Under the pieces are notes generated by a model that was not told where the DNA came from, made no database searches, and was given only the letters and a program-made list of their open reading frames with translations. The translations under genes were made by a program, and so were the position numbers. 64,000 nucleotides of DNA from Bradyrhizobium xenonodulans (GTDB lineage Bacteria > Pseudomonadota > Alphaproteobacteria > Rhizobiales > Xanthobacteraceae): assembly GCF_027594865.1 (NCBI RefSeq), contig NZ_CP089391.1, positions 6,416,501 through 6,480,500 on the forward strand, in the 5' to 3' direction. Of this stretch, positions 33,213 through 42,456 are shown in pieces. Within the stretch, counting starts at the first letter, position 1. Each line of letters opens with the position of its first letter.

Positions 33213-33713
33213 ATGTCCCTGCTCGAAGGCACTATCGATTCCAAAAGCCATCCGCTCGCGGTGGTCGAGGATATCGCCGCCAGCAACAACTGGCCGTTCG
33301 AACGCTCCGGCGAAGACGAGCTCACCATTGTCTCCAAGGGACAATGGACCGACTACCAGATCTCCTTCACCTGGATGGGTGAGATCGAGGCGCTGCATCT
33401 CGCCTGCGCCTTCGATATGAAGATTCCGGTGGCGCGGCGAGGCGAGGTGCAGCGGCTCGTCGCCGCGGTCAACGAGCAATTGTGGGTCGGCCATTTCGAC
33501 CTGTGGACCAGCACCGGCATGGTCATGCACCGCCAGGCGCTGGTGCTGCCGGGCGGGCTCACCGCCTCGACCGCGCAATGCGAGGCCATGCTGGCCGGCG
33601 CGATCCATGCCTGCGAGCGCTACTTCCCGGCGTTCCAGTTCGTGGTGTGGGCCGGCAAGACCACGACGGAAGCGATGGACGCCGCGATGTTCGACACCGT
33701 CGGCGAGGCTTAA
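33213..33713 (+). CDS. YbjN-domain protein
   Basis: From ATG at 33213 the product is 166 residues: MSLLEGTIDSKSHPLAVVED, then WPFERSGEDELTIVSKGQWT, ISFTWMGEIEALHLACAFDM and the alternating helices LVAAVNEQLWVGHFDLWTST, MHRQALVLPGGLTASTAQCE. This is the YbjN fold, related to type III secretion chaperones, also found free in alphaproteobacteria. An upstream in-frame ATG at 33171 is possible but gives a basic extension. It is probably a cytoplasmic adaptor or chaperone; the client is unknown. It lies upstream of proC. Confidence 0.85.
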   Translation: MSLLEGTIDSKSHPLAVVEDIAASNNWPFERSGEDELTIVSKGQWTDYQISFTWMGEIEALHLACAFDMKIPVARRGEVQRLVAAVNEQLWVGHFDLWTSTGMVMHRQALVLPGGLTASTAQCEAMLAGAIHACERYFPAFQFVVWAGKTTTEAMDAAMFDTVGEA

Positions 33714-33756
33714 GGCTCGCCTCCTGGCGCGTGAGGAGGGCATTGCTCTCTCCTCA

Positions 33757-33905
33757 TGGTCGTCTCTGCGAACGCAGGGACCCATACCGCGTGATTTCGC
33801 CGTATCACGACGGCGCTTGTTGCCAATACCTCGATCTACTAGAACCGCTTGTGGTTATGCGACGAGCAAGAGCTCGCGCAGGGGTCCCCTGCTTTCGCAG
33901 GGACG
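33757..33905. repeat. Dispersed repeat, type D (diverged)
   Basis: GTCTCTGCGAACGCAGGGAC at the left and TCCCCTGCTTTCGCAGGGAC at the right, with TTGTGGTTATG inside. The GTCGT...GGGACCC...TGTGGTTATG order matches the copy at 35279-35410. Confidence 0.5.
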
Positions 33906-33929
33906 GCCCCCTTCCCTTGGGTGATCACA

Positions 33930-34754
33930 GTGACAGACAACATTCTCAAAAACATCACCGGCACCATCCTGCTCGCCGGCGCCGGCAAGATGGGTGGCGC
34001 GATGCTGACCGGGTGGCTGGCGGGCGGGCTCGATCCGCGCCGCGTTGCGGTGGTCGATCCCCACATCGCGCCCGAGATCACCGCGCTCGCCGCCAAGGGC
34101 GTTGTGCTCAATCCGGACGTGAAGGCGGCCGGCGCGGTCGAGACGATGGTCGTCGCGGTGAAACCGCAGATGTTCCGCGAGGCCGGCGCCAAGCTGAAAT
34201 CATTCGTCTCGGAGAAAACATCCGTCGTTTCGATCATGGCGGGAACCACGATTGCCTCACTTGAAGAGGTTTGCGGCGGCGCCGTGGTCCGCGCGATGCC
34301 GAACACGCCGGCCGCGATCGGCCGCGGCATCACCGTGGCGGTCGCGGCGAACAACGTCAGCACCACGCAGCGCGCGGTGGCCGATGCGCTGCTGCGCGCC
34401 ACCGGCTCGGTCGAATGGGTCGAGGATGAAGGCCTGATGGACGCGGTGACCGCCGTGTCCGGCTCGGGCCCGGCCTATGTGTTCCTGCTCGCCGAAGAGC
34501 TCGCGCGCGCCGGCGTCGAAGCGGGATTGCCCGAAGCACTGGCGACCAAGCTCGCGCGCGAGACGGTCGCGGGCTCCGGCGAATTGCTGCACCAATCGGA
34601 GCTCCCCTCCGCGACGCTACGCCAGAACGTCACCTCGCCCGGCGGCACGACAGCCGCGGCCCTTGGCGTGCTGATGGGTGAGCCCGGCCTGCGCGACCTC
34701 ATGATCCGCGCGATCGCGGCGGCGACGCAGCGGTCGAGGGAATTGGCGAAGTAA
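33930..34754 (+). CDS. proC: Pyrroline-5-carboxylate reductase
   Basis: From the GTG at 33930 the product is 274 residues, normal for ProC. It has the Rossmann motif TILLAGAGKMGGAMLTGWLA, VVDPHIAPE, VVAVKPQMF, the ProC signature MPNTPAAIGRGITVAV, and VSGSGPAYVFLLAEELARAG with VTSPGGTTAAALGVLM for dimer and substrate. It catalyses the last step of proline synthesis with NAD(P)H. Longer readings of the frame pass through repeat sequence, so the GTG fits better; it has no strong ribosome binding site. The YbjN gene is upstream on the same strand. Confidence 0.92.
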   Translation: MTDNILKNITGTILLAGAGKMGGAMLTGWLAGGLDPRRVAVVDPHIAPEITALAAKGVVLNPDVKAAGAVETMVVAVKPQMFREAGAKLKSFVSEKTSVVSIMAGTTIASLEEVCGGAVVRAMPNTPAAIGRGITVAVAANNVSTTQRAVADALLRATGSVEWVEDEGLMDAVTAVSGSGPAYVFLLAEELARAGVEAGLPEALATKLARETVAGSGELLHQSELPSATLRQNVTSPGGTTAAALGVLMGEPGLRDLMIRAIAAATQRSRELAK

Positions 34755-34765
34755 ACCGGTGCAGC

Positions 34766-34806
34766 AGGGTGGGCAAAGGCGCAAAGCGCCGTGCCCACCC
34801 TCTTTT
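34766..34806 (+). terminator. Terminator after proC (type B palindrome)
   Basis: GGGTGGGCAAAGGCGC pairs with GCGCCGTGCCCACCC and is followed by TCTTTTT. A mirror-image element GGTGGGCACGCTTCGCTTTG CCCACC follows at 34821-34847, near the end of the convergent gene, and may terminate it. Confidence 0.7.
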
Positions 34807-34866
34807 TCCACGATGAAGTTGGTGGGCACGCTTCGCTTTGCCCACCCTACGGCATTGCGCCCGCGG

Positions 34867-35259
34867 CTACTTCCCCAGCCGCTTGTTGAACATCTCGACA
34901 TTGACGAGCCCGCGCGCGTGGCGGCCCTCACCGAGCCTGCGCGCGCCCTCGAACGCCTCGACCTCGAAGCGGATGACGCGGCGCTCGACGGCCACCACCT
35001 TCGCAATGGTCCGCACCGTCGCGCCGACGAGGCTTGCGGCGAGATGGCGGATGTCGACCTCGGTGCCGACGGTGACCCAGCCCGGTTGAAGCGCAGCGCG
35101 GATCGCATCGCCCGACGTCATCTCCATTTCCAGGATCATCATCGGCGTCGCATAGACCATCGGCATGCCGGGCACGAAATGCCCGACCGTGCGCTCGGCC
35201 GGCACCACCAGCGTGCGCTCGGCGCTCATGCCGACCTTGATGAAATCACGTGCGTCCAT
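34867..35259 (-). CDS. Hotdog-fold thioesterase, FlK-like
   Basis: From ATG at 35259 the product is 130 residues: MDARDFIKVGMSAERTLVVP, AERTVGHFVPGMPMVYATPM, MILEMEMTSGDAIRAALQPG and VGTEVDIRHLAASLVGATVR. The VGTEVDIRHL-x-A-x-x-VG pattern is that of thioesterases of the fluoroacetyl-CoA thioesterase (FlK) fold, which hydrolyse short acyl-CoA esters. The true acyl-CoA cannot be told. An alternative ATG at 35292 adds 11 residues. It is convergent with proC. Confidence 0.8.
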   Translation of the reverse strand: MDARDFIKVGMSAERTLVVPAERTVGHFVPGMPMVYATPMMILEMEMTSGDAIRAALQPGWVTVGTEVDIRHLAASLVGATVRTIAKVVAVERRVIRFEVEAFEGARRLGEGRHARGLVNVEMFNKRLGK

Positions 35260-35278
35260 TGGTGCTTTAATCTCCGCT

Positions 35279-35410
35279 GTCGTCCCGGACAAGCGAAGCG
35301 CAGATCCGGGACCCCATAACCACAGGACGTCGCGATTATGGGGACTCGGAGTTATCGCTTCGCCAGATAACCATTCCCTGTGGTTATGGGTCCCCGCGTT
35401 CGCGGGGACG
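35279..35410. repeat. Dispersed palindromic repeat, type D
   Basis: GTCGTCCCGG...GGGACCCCATAACCACAG pairs with CTGTGGTTATGGGTCCCCGC and GCGGGGACGAC. Between lies a short AT-poor spacer with two further inverted motifs. A diverged copy is at 33757-33905. Confidence 0.65.
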
Positions 35411-35438
35411 ACAGTTGTGATTGCCGAACCAGCCGCGA

Positions 35439-35642
35439 CTATTTCTTCGCCGCCGCCGCGCGTTCCACGAAGGTCTTGCCGCCCTTCATCTTGTGGCGGA
35501 GCGGAGCTTCGTTGATCTGGATGACGACGGCGTCGGCGTCGACGCCGAGATTCGTCACCAGCGCCTGGGTGATGTCGCGCATCATGCCGGCCTTCTGCTC
35601 GTCGGTGCGGCCTTCGGCCATGCTGACGGTGATCTCAGGCAT
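35439..35642 (-). CDS. 4-oxalocrotonate tautomerase family protein
   Basis: The 67-residue protein starts MPEITVSMAEGRTDEQKAGM, with the catalytic Pro directly after Met, then MRDITQALVTNLGVDADAVV and IQINEAPLRHKMKGGKTF. The N-terminal Pro and a later Arg in the loop are the classical tautomerase residues. It forms small oligomers and moves protons on keto-enol pairs; the natural substrate is not clear from context. It lies between the thioesterase and hisS on the same strand. Confidence 0.88.
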   Translation of the reverse strand: MPEITVSMAEGRTDEQKAGMMRDITQALVTNLGVDADAVVIQINEAPLRHKMKGGKTFVERAAAAKK

Positions 35643-35658
35643 CGTTCTCTCCTGCTTT

Positions 35659-35742
35659 CGTCATGGCCGGGCTTGTCCCGGCCATCCACGTTCTTTGCCA
35701 TCAAACAGGACGTGGATGCCCGGGACAAGCCTGGGCATGACG
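35659..35742. repeat. Dispersed palindromic repeat, type A
   Basis: CGTCATGGCCGGGCTTGTCC CGGCCATCCACG is followed by a 20-base spacer and the inverted ACGTGGATGCCCGGGACAAG CCTGGGCATGACG. Copies are at 37333-37417 and, as a half, at 44826-44857. Confidence 0.75.
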
Positions 35743-35756
35743 GCTTGCCGGAATGG

Positions 35757-37277
35757 CTAGCCCCACTTTACGTCATGGCGCGCCAAAACCTCGCGCACCT
35801 TCGCGACGAGGTCGGCTTCGCTGCACGAGAACTGCGCCGGCCGCGTCTCGCGCCATTCCTGGTTGGAGGCGATCGCGGCGGCGGCCTTGGCGCCTTCGAT
35901 CAGATCCTTGACCTGCACCTCGCCGCGCGCCTTTTCATCCGAGCCCTGGATGATCACGCAAGGTGAGTTGCGGCGGTCGGCATATTTGAGCTGGTTGCCC
36001 ATGTTCTTGGGATTGCCGAGATAGAGCTCGGCGCGGATGCCGGCGGTGCGCAAGGACGCGACCATCTTCTGGTAGTCGGCGACGCGGTCGCGGTCGAACA
36101 CGGTGACGACGACAGGGCCGAATTCGGGCCGCGTGTCGAGCTTGCCGAGCAGCGTCAGCGCGGCCTGAAGCCGCGACACACCAATGGAGAAGCCCGTCGC
36201 CGGCACCGGCTCGCCGCGGAAGCGCGAGACCAGGCCATCGTAACGTCCGCCGCCGCCGACCGAGCCGAAGCGCACTGGGCGGCCTTTTTCGTCCTTGGTC
36301 TCGAGCAGGAGTTCGACCTCGTAGACGGGGCCGGTGTAATATTCGAGGCCGCGGACGACGGAGGGGTCGATCTTGATGCGGTCCGCACCGTAACCCGACG
36401 CAGTGACCAGCTTGGCGATCTCTTCCAGCTCGCTCACCCCGGCCTGCCCAACTTCGCTCTTGGCGAGATAGGTTTCGGCCGCGGCAATGGCCTCTTTCCA
36501 ATCGTCGCGCGGCTTGGTGATGGCGAGAACGACATCGGCCTCGGCTTCACTCAGATTGGCGCCCTTCGTGAAATCGCCCTTGCCTTCTTCGCCGCCATCC
36601 CAGCGTCCGGGACCGAGCAGCTTGCGCACTTCGTCGGCGGAAAACTTGTCGAGCTTGTCGATCGCGCGCAGCACCGTCAGCCGGCGCCCCGCGTTCTCAT
36701 CACCGCCGAGCCCGATGGACTCCAGAACACCGTCGAGCACTTTCCGGTTGTTGACCTTCACGACGTAGGAGCCGCGCGCAATCCCGAGTGCCTCCATCGT
36801 GTCCGCGGCCATCATACAGATCTCGGCATCCGCCGCGGGCGTCGCCGAGCCCACCGTGTCGGCGTCGAACTGCATGAACTGGCGGAAGCGGCCGGGGCCG
36901 GGCTTTTCGTTGCGGAAGACGTAGCCGACGCGGTAGCTGCGGTAGGGCAAGACCAGAGCGTCGGTGCCGTAGCGCTCGCCGACATAGCGGGCGAGCGGCG
37001 CAGTCAGATCGTAGCGCAATGAGATCCACTGCTCGTCGTCGTCCTGGAACGAGAACACGCCCTCGTTCGGGCGGTCCTGGTCGGGCAGGAATTTGCCGAG
37101 CGCGTCGGTGTATTCCATCGCCGGCGTCTCCACAGGCTCGAAGCCGTAGAGTTCATAGACGGCGCGGATTTTTTCGACCATCTCGCGCGTCGCCCGGATC
37201 GCGGCGGGGTCGCGATCCTCGAGCCCGCGCGGCAGGCGCGCCTTCAGTTTCTGGGGTTTTTTGGCCTTATCTCTCAT
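35757..37277 (-). CDS. hisS: Histidyl-tRNA synthetase
   Basis: The 506-residue protein has class II HisRS motifs: motif 2 [20 protein letters not shown], the substrate motifs [38 protein letters not shown] and motif 3 [11 protein letters not shown], and the C-terminal anticodon domain from about residue 405. It charges tRNA-His with histidine. It is about 80 residues longer than E. coli HisRS. Alphaproteobacterial HisRSs form a divergent group that reads a tRNA-His lacking G-1; the length and loops here fit that group. Confidence 0.95.
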   Translation of the reverse strand: MRDKAKKPQKLKARLPRGLEDRDPAAIRATREMVEKIRAVYELYGFEPVETPAMEYTDALGKFLPDQDRPNEGVFSFQDDDEQWISLRYDLTAPLARYVGERYGTDALVLPYRSYRVGYVFRNEKPGPGRFRQFMQFDADTVGSATPAADAEICMMAADTMEALGIARGSYVVKVNNRKVLDGVLESIGLGGDENAGRRLTVLRAIDKLDKFSADEVRKLLGPGRWDGGEEGKGDFTKGANLSEAEADVVLAITKPRDDWKEAIAAAETYLAKSEVGQAGVSELEEIAKLVTASGYGADRIKIDPSVVRGLEYYTGPVYEVELLLETKDEKGRPVRFGSVGGGGRYDGLVSRFRGEPVPATGFSIGVSRLQAALTLLGKLDTRPEFGPVVVTVFDRDRVADYQKMVASLRTAGIRAELYLGNPKNMGNQLKYADRRNSPCVIIQGSDEKARGEVQVKDLIEGAKAAAAIASNQEWRETRPAQFSCSEADLVAKVREVLARHDVKWG

Positions 37278-37332
37278 GCTCGGCGTTTACCAGCGGACGC
37301 CGGTGGCGGCAACCGGAGTATCCGCAAAACTA

Positions 37333-37417
37333 GTCATGGCCGGGCTTGTCCCGGCCATCCACGCACCACGATGGTGGTGCCAAAGACGTGGATGCCCGGG
37401 ACAAGCCCGGGCATGAC
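37333..37417. repeat. Dispersed palindromic repeat, type A
   Basis: GTCATGGCCGGGCTTGTCCC GGCCATCCACG and the inverted GACGTGGATGCCCGGGACAA GCCCGGGCATGAC flank a CACCACGATGGTGGTG inner palindrome. It is nearly identical to the copy at 35659-35742. Confidence 0.75.
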
Positions 37418-37449
37418 GGAGTGTGGCTAAGCGGGAAGATGGGGGTGAA

Positions 37450-37974
37450 CTACGGCTGCTCCATCCGCGCCCGGAGCGCATCGGCGTCCGCCTTCGGCAT
37501 CGATTTGAGCAGCGGCTTGATGGTTTCGCCGCCGACGATCTTGCCGTTGCGCATGAACATCCAGTCCGAGATGTCGGCTTCCGCGAACTTGACCTGGTCG
37601 CCTGCATGTTTGCCGGGCAGATCGCGCGGCTCGTTGGCGAACAGGCCGGTATAGGTTCCGTCGGGCTTCTTCTTCACCTCGGCCATCCAGATGTGCTCAC
37701 CGCCCTTGCGGGTCGAAAAGTGCACTTTCAGGGAGTGCCCGGTCTCCGACGATTTGGGCGCGTCATAGGAGGCCCAGAAGGTGGGAAGCGTGCCGCGGGC
37801 GCGCGCGATCGCGGCGTTCATCTCGGGATCGGCGGTGCGCACGTCGACGATCGGCGAACGGTCTTGCGCAACGACCTCCGGCGTTGGGCCGATGGTCAGG
37901 ATGCCGAAGACGGAAACGCCGGTGATGGCGGCGAGAACGATCCATTTCAAGGGTTGGGAGAGTTTTATTGCCAT
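37450..37974 (-). CDS. Membrane-anchored DUF2314 protein
   Basis: From ATG at 37974 the product is 174 residues, with an N-terminal membrane anchor (WIVLAAITGVSVFGILTIGP) and a DUF2314 domain: MNAAIARARGTLPTFWASYD, SLKVHFSTRKGGEHIWMAEV, DQVKFAEADISDWMFMRNGK and IVGGETIKPLL. DUF2314 proteins occur in many bacteria; no biochemical function is established, though the fold is thought to bind ligands. An upstream ATG at 38040 is possible. It lies between hisS and the aminotransferase. Confidence 0.85.
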   Translation of the reverse strand: MAIKLSQPLKWIVLAAITGVSVFGILTIGPTPEVVAQDRSPIVDVRTADPEMNAAIARARGTLPTFWASYDAPKSSETGHSLKVHFSTRKGGEHIWMAEVKKKPDGTYTGLFANEPRDLPGKHAGDQVKFAEADISDWMFMRNGKIVGGETIKPLLKSMPKADADALRARMEQP

Positions 37975-38164
37975 GATCGCGATGTCCAGGATGCTTCGAT
38001 GTCTGGAGGCTTTGTCGCGCGCTCGCGGTGGTGCGTTCATCTGTCAGATACCACCCGGCGTTCCCCGGATGCTGCGCAGCGCGCGTGGTGCGCTGCTGAT
38101 CCGGGCTCCAGTCGCTGGCACTCTTGGTCCCGGCTCGCGCTTCGCGCGCCCGGGACACGAGAGA

Positions 38165-39247
38165 TCAAAACACCTTGCGGATCCAGTTGTGCGGATCGTT
38201 GGTGCGGCCGTACTGGATGTCGACGAGCTGCTTGCGCAGGCCCATGGCGACGGGGCCGGCGGCGCCGCCGCTGATGTCGAAATCGCCGCTGACCGAGCGC
38301 ACCTTGCCGATCGGTGAGATCACGGCCGCGGTGCCGCACGCAAACGCTTCCTTGAGCTTGCCGCTCGCAGCATCCTTGCGCCACTGGTCGAGCGAGTACG
38401 GCTCCTCGCGCACGGTCTTTCCGGCATCGCGGGCCAGCGCGATGATGGAATCGCGGGTGATGCCGGGCAGGATCGTGCCGAGCGGCGGCGTCGAGAGCGA
38501 GCCGTCCTCGAACACGAAGAACACGTTCATGCCGCCGAGCTCCTCGACGTAGCGGCGCTCGACCGCGTCGAGGAAGACAACCTGATCGCAGCCATGCTGG
38601 ATCGCTTCGGCCTGCGCGCGCAGGCTCGCGGCGTAATTGCCGCCGCATTTGACGGCGCCGGTGCCGCCGACCGCAGCGCGCGTGTAGTTCTCCGAGACCC
38701 AGATCGACACGGGGGCAGGCCCGCCCTTGAAATAGGAGCCAACCGGCGAAGCAATCACCGCGAAGATGTATTCGGACGACGGCTTGACGCCGAGGAAGGT
38801 CTCGCTCGCGATCATGAAGGGACGCAGATAAAGGCTGCCCTCGCCGCCCGGCATCCAGGCGCGGTCGATGCGCACAACCTGCTCGACCGCCTCGATGAAG
38901 ACGTCCTCGGGGATCTGCGCCATCGCCATGCGGTCGGCGGAGTCCTTGAAGCGCCGTGCATTGGCATCGGGCCGGAACAGGTTCACGCCGCCGTCGTCGC
39001 GCTTGTAGGCCTTCAGGCCTTCAAAAATCTCCTGGGCGTAGTGCAGGACGGCGCCGGCCGGATCCATCTGGAAGTTGGCACGGGCCTCGATCTTCGCCTC
39101 GTACCAGCCGCCCTTGGCCTGGTTGTAGCGGACGATCGCCATGTGATCGGTGAAGACCCGCCCGAAGCCGGGGTCCACCAGCTTGGCGACGCGGTCCTTC
39201 TCGGGCGTGGGATTGGATGCGGGCTGGATGTCGAATGTCATGCTCAT
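38165..39247 (-). CDS. ilvE: Branched-chain amino acid aminotransferase
   Basis: From ATG at 39247 (GGAGGCCAAGGAC before it) the product is 360 residues. It has the class IV PLP fold: EIFEGLKAYKRDDGGVNLFR, YLRPFMIASETFLGVKP, the lysine motif AVKCGGNYAASLRAQAEAIQ, FLDAVERRYVEELGGMN and GTILPGITRDSIIALARDAG with a C-terminal EAFACGTAAVISPIGKV. It makes Leu, Ile and Val from their keto acids. It is divergent from the marR operon. Confidence 0.92.
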   Translation of the reverse strand: MSMTFDIQPASNPTPEKDRVAKLVDPGFGRVFTDHMAIVRYNQAKGGWYEAKIEARANFQMDPAGAVLHYAQEIFEGLKAYKRDDGGVNLFRPDANARRFKDSADRMAMAQIPEDVFIEAVEQVVRIDRAWMPGGEGSLYLRPFMIASETFLGVKPSSEYIFAVIASPVGSYFKGGPAPVSIWVSENYTRAAVGGTGAVKCGGNYAASLRAQAEAIQHGCDQVVFLDAVERRYVEELGGMNVFFVFEDGSLSTPPLGTILPGITRDSIIALARDAGKTVREEPYSLDQWRKDAASGKLKEAFACGTAAVISPIGKVRSVSGDFDISGGAAGPVAMGLRKQLVDIQYGRTNDPHNWIRKVF

Positions 39248-39586
39248 GTCCTTGGCCTCCCGCTGCCGGTAGCGGCGCTGTTCTGGCGCCCGCCTGCCCA
39301 TTTTGGGCCCGGCTGGCTTGATGTGGTTTCTGGCTGGACCGCCGCCAGCCTTGTTACGGCCGGTTTCCGTGGCCAGCATGTCGCCGAGGACATGCTTTTG
39401 CGGAAGGCGGAAGTCCAGTATGTTTTGCCGAAATGCCGTTCGACAATCGCACGGTAGATCTGCTCTGGCCGTCGCCGCCTGTCCGGCTCACTCCGGCCGC
39501 CCTGCTTCGATGCCACCCGACGCGATACGATCTAAAATTTCGTGCGGGTCGATCGGTTTGTAACATTGAACCCAAGATACGTCAAT

Positions 39587-40129
39587 ATGCCTGACATAAA
39601 TTTCGCGACTCCCTCTCAAGACGCTGCCGAGCCACGGCCGGCCGCAGGTGAAGGAGGCAATTTGCGCTGGGATATCATCGAGCTGCTGTTCTTCGCCTAT
39701 CGCGATTTCGTCGGCGATCCCGACCAGGAGCTGGAGGCGTTCGGCTTCGGCCGGGCCCACCACCGGGTCATGCACTTCGTCTACCGCTATCCCGGCCTGA
39801 AGGTCGCCGACCTGCTCGACGTCCTGCGTATCACAAAACAGTCGCTCGGCCGGGTGCTCAAGCAGCTCCTGGACGAGGGCTATATCGTGCAGAAGACCGG
39901 CGACAATGACCGCCGCCAGCGGCTGCTCTACGCGACGCCGAAGGGCGAGGCGCTGGTGCAGAAGCTCGCCGGCCTCCAGACCACGCGGATCACCAAGGCG
40001 CTGGCCGAGATGGCGCCGCAGGATGCGGAGACCGTCAAACGCTTCCTGCGCGCGATGATCGATCGCGACGATCCGGACAAGGTGCTCGAGACGATCTTCG
40101 CCTCCGTCAATCAAGACAGCAAGGAGTGA
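39587..40129 (+). CDS. MarR-family regulator
   Basis: From ATG at 39587 the product is 180 residues. The winged helix runs FGFGRAHHRVMHFVYRYPGL, KVADLLDVLRITKQSLGRVL, KQLLDEGYIVQKTGDNDRRQ and a LLYATPKGEALVQKLAGLQT wing. It should sense a small ligand and repress nearby genes. It is the first gene of an operon with a response regulator and a histidine kinase, an unusual link, and is divergent from ilvE, which it might also control. Confidence 0.88.
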   Translation: MPDINFATPSQDAAEPRPAAGEGGNLRWDIIELLFFAYRDFVGDPDQELEAFGFGRAHHRVMHFVYRYPGLKVADLLDVLRITKQSLGRVLKQLLDEGYIVQKTGDNDRRQRLLYATPKGEALVQKLAGLQTTRITKALAEMAPQDAETVKRFLRAMIDRDDPDKVLETIFASVNQDSKE

Positions 40130-40131
40130 CC

Positions 40132-40857
40132 GTGCCGCTCGCTGCCACGCTCGCCCGCCCGCCGGTGCAACCCGCCGACGACGCGCCGCATCTTCTTCTC
40201 GTCGACGACGACCGCCGCATCCGCGATCTGCTCTCGCGCTTCCTCGCCGGCGAGGGCTATCGCGTCACCACCGCGGCGAGCGCCGGCGATGCGCGCTCGA
40301 AGCTGCTCGGCCTGCATTTCGATCTTCTCATCCTCGACGTCATGATGCCCGGCGAGACCGGCTTCGATCTCGCCCGTTTCATCCGGACCTCCTCCTCGGT
40401 GCCGATCGTGATGCTGACGGCGCGGCATGAAGCAGAAAGCCGCATCGAAGGCCTGCAAATCGGCGCCGACGATTACGTCGCAAAACCGTTCGAGCCGCGC
40501 GAGCTGGCGCTGCGCATCAACAACATCCTCAAGCGCGCCGCACCGCCGCCGCAGGCTGCGAGCGTCGAGAAGATCGCGTTCGGTCCCTACGTCTTCCATC
40601 TCGACCGCGGCGAATTGCGCCAAGGCGAGGAAGTCATCCATCTCACCGACCGCGAGCGCGAGATGCTGCGGATTCTGTCGGAGACGCCGGGCGAGACCGT
40701 GCCGCGCAGCGCGCTCACGGGCAACGGCAGCGTCAACGAGCGCGCCGTCGACGTGCAGATCAACCGCCTCAGGCGCAAGATCGAGACCGATCCCGCCAAT
40801 CCGCTGTTCCTCCAGGCGGTGCGCGGCATCGGCTACCGCCTGGTGGCCTCGCCATAG
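40132..40857 (+). CDS. OmpR/PhoB-type response regulator
   Basis: From GTG at 40132 (AAGGAG 5 bases before) the product is 241 residues: receiver with HLLLVDDDRRIRDLLSRFL, LLILDVMMPGETGFDLARFI (phospho-Asp) and DDYVAKPFEPRELALRI, then a winged-helix output with LTDREREMLRILSETPGETV and RAVDVQINRLRRKIETDPAN. An earlier GTG at 40126 overlaps the marR stop but has poorer ribosome binding. It pairs with the kinase at 40876-42264. Confidence 0.92.
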   Translation: MPLAATLARPPVQPADDAPHLLLVDDDRRIRDLLSRFLAGEGYRVTTAASAGDARSKLLGLHFDLLILDVMMPGETGFDLARFIRTSSSVPIVMLTARHEAESRIEGLQIGADDYVAKPFEPRELALRINNILKRAAPPPQAASVEKIAFGPYVFHLDRGELRQGEEVIHLTDREREMLRILSETPGETVPRSALTGNGSVNERAVDVQINRLRRKIETDPANPLFLQAVRGIGYRLVASP

Positions 40858-40875
40858 TCAAGTGAAGCGCGACCG

Positions 40876-42264
40876 ATGAGCACGATCGATACCGGCCTGA
40901 CGCTGCTCAAGAGCGCGGCCGGCCGCGTCTCCGCCGCCAATGGCTGGATGGGCAACGCGTTCAAGGGCTGGATGCCGACCGGCCTCTATGCGCGCGCGCT
41001 GCTGATCATGATCGTGCCGATGGTGGTGCTGCAATCCGTCGTCGCCTTCGTGTTCATGGAGCGGCATTGGAACACGGTGACGCGCCGCCTGTCGGCCGCG
41101 GTGGTGCAGGACATCGCCGCGTTGATCGACGTCTACAAGGGCTATCCTCAAGACAAGGATCGCGACCAGATCCGCCGCATCGCGCAGCAGCGCCTCGGCC
41201 TCGTGGTCGATTTCCTGCCCGCCGGCGACATGCCGCCGCCGGGGCCAAAGCCGTTCTTCTCGCTGCTCGACCAGACGCTGTCGGTGCAGCTCGGCCGCCA
41301 GATCGGACGCTCGTTCTGGATCGACACGGTCGGCCGCTCCAACCTCGTCGAGATCCGCATCCAGCTCGACGATGCCGTGATGCGGGTGTTCGCGCAGCGC
41401 AGCGCTGCCTATGCCTCGAACTCGGAGATATTCCTCTTCTGGATGGTCGGCACCTCGTCGATCCTCCTGATCGTCGCGGTGCTATTCCTGCGCAACCAGA
41501 TCAAGCCGATCCTGCGGCTTGCGGACGCCGCCGAAAGCTTCGGCAAGGGCCGCGAGGCGCCGAACTTTCGGCCGCGCGGCGCGCGCGAGGTGCGGCGCGC
41601 CTCCGTCGCCTTCCTCGAAATGAAATCGCGCATCGAGCGCACGATGGAGCAGCGCACCGCGATGCTCGCCGGCGTCAGCCATGATCTCCGCACCATCCTC
41701 ACCCGCTTCAAGCTCGAGCTGGCGCTGATCGGCGACAACCCCGAGCTCGAAGGCATGCGCAAGGACGTCGACGAGATGTCGATGATGCTGGAGGATTACC
41801 TCGCCTTCGCACGCGGCGATTCCGGCGAGCAGTCGCAGCCGACCGACATGGCGCAGGCGCTCGAAGAGCTGCGCAGCGACGCCGAGCGCCACGGCCACAC
41901 CGCGACCGTGGCGTTCCACGGCCTGCCCGTAGTCACGGTGAAGCCGGCCTCGTTCAAGCGCTGCCTCGCCAATCTCGTCACCAACGCAGCGCGCTACGGC
42001 AAGGCCATCGCCATCACCGGCCAGCGCGATCACCGTTATTTGACCGTGACGGTCGACGACGATGGCCCCGGCATTCCCGCCCATCTGCGCGAAGAAGTGT
42101 TCAAGCCGTTCCTGCGGCTGGACAACGCCCGCAACCAGGACGAAGGCGGCACGGGCCTTGGCCTTGCCATCGCCCGCGACATCGCCCGCTCCCATGGCGG
42201 CGACATCACGCTCGGCGACAGCCCGATGGGGGGACTAAGGGCGAGCGTGAGGATACCGGTGTAG
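40876..42264 (+). CDS. Histidine kinase, EnvZ-like
   Basis: The 462-residue protein has two membrane segments (about residues 37-60, ALLIMIVPMVVLQSVVAFVF, and 190-210, FLFWMVGTSSILLIVAVLFL) around a periplasmic domain, a HAMP segment (RLADAAESFGKGREAPNFRP), the H-box MLAGVSHDLRTILTRFKLEL and an HATPase domain ending DEGGTGLGLAIARDIARSHG. The H-box reads DLRTI where EnvZ has DLRTP. It phosphorylates the adjacent response regulator. The signal is unknown. Confidence 0.92.
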   Translation: MSTIDTGLTLLKSAAGRVSAANGWMGNAFKGWMPTGLYARALLIMIVPMVVLQSVVAFVFMERHWNTVTRRLSAAVVQDIAALIDVYKGYPQDKDRDQIRRIAQQRLGLVVDFLPAGDMPPPGPKPFFSLLDQTLSVQLGRQIGRSFWIDTVGRSNLVEIRIQLDDAVMRVFAQRSAAYASNSEIFLFWMVGTSSILLIVAVLFLRNQIKPILRLADAAESFGKGREAPNFRPRGAREVRRASVAFLEMKSRIERTMEQRTAMLAGVSHDLRTILTRFKLELALIGDNPELEGMRKDVDEMSMMLEDYLAFARGDSGEQSQPTDMAQALEELRSDAERHGHTATVAFHGLPVVTVKPASFKRCLANLVTNAARYGKAIAITGQRDHRYLTVTVDDDGPGIPAHLREEVFKPFLRLDNARNQDEGGTGLGLAIARDIARSHGGDITLGDSPMGGLRASVRIPV

Positions 42265-42275
42265 CCGCTCTTATC

Positions 42276-42431
42276 TCGCCTCCGCTTGCGGGGAGAGGTC
42301 GGATCGCTCTTGCGATCCGGGTGAGGTGGTACAGGTCTCACGACGATCTCAAGCGCGGAGAGAGGCCCCTCACCCCAACCCTCTCAGCGCGAGCGAAGCT
42401 CGTCGCGCCCCGTAAGAACGGGGCGAGGGTG
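42276..42431. repeat. Dispersed palindromic repeat, type C
   Basis: CGCCTCCGCTTGCGGGGAGA GGTCGGATCGC with GCGATCCGGGTGAGG, then AGAGGCCCCTCACCCCAACC and GCGCCCCGTAAGAACGGGGC. It fills the gap between the convergent kinase gene and the DUF3617 gene, and shares its order with 19249-19377. Confidence 0.6.
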
Positions 42432-42456
42432 CGCACCGGCCGCGCGGCGATCTCGC

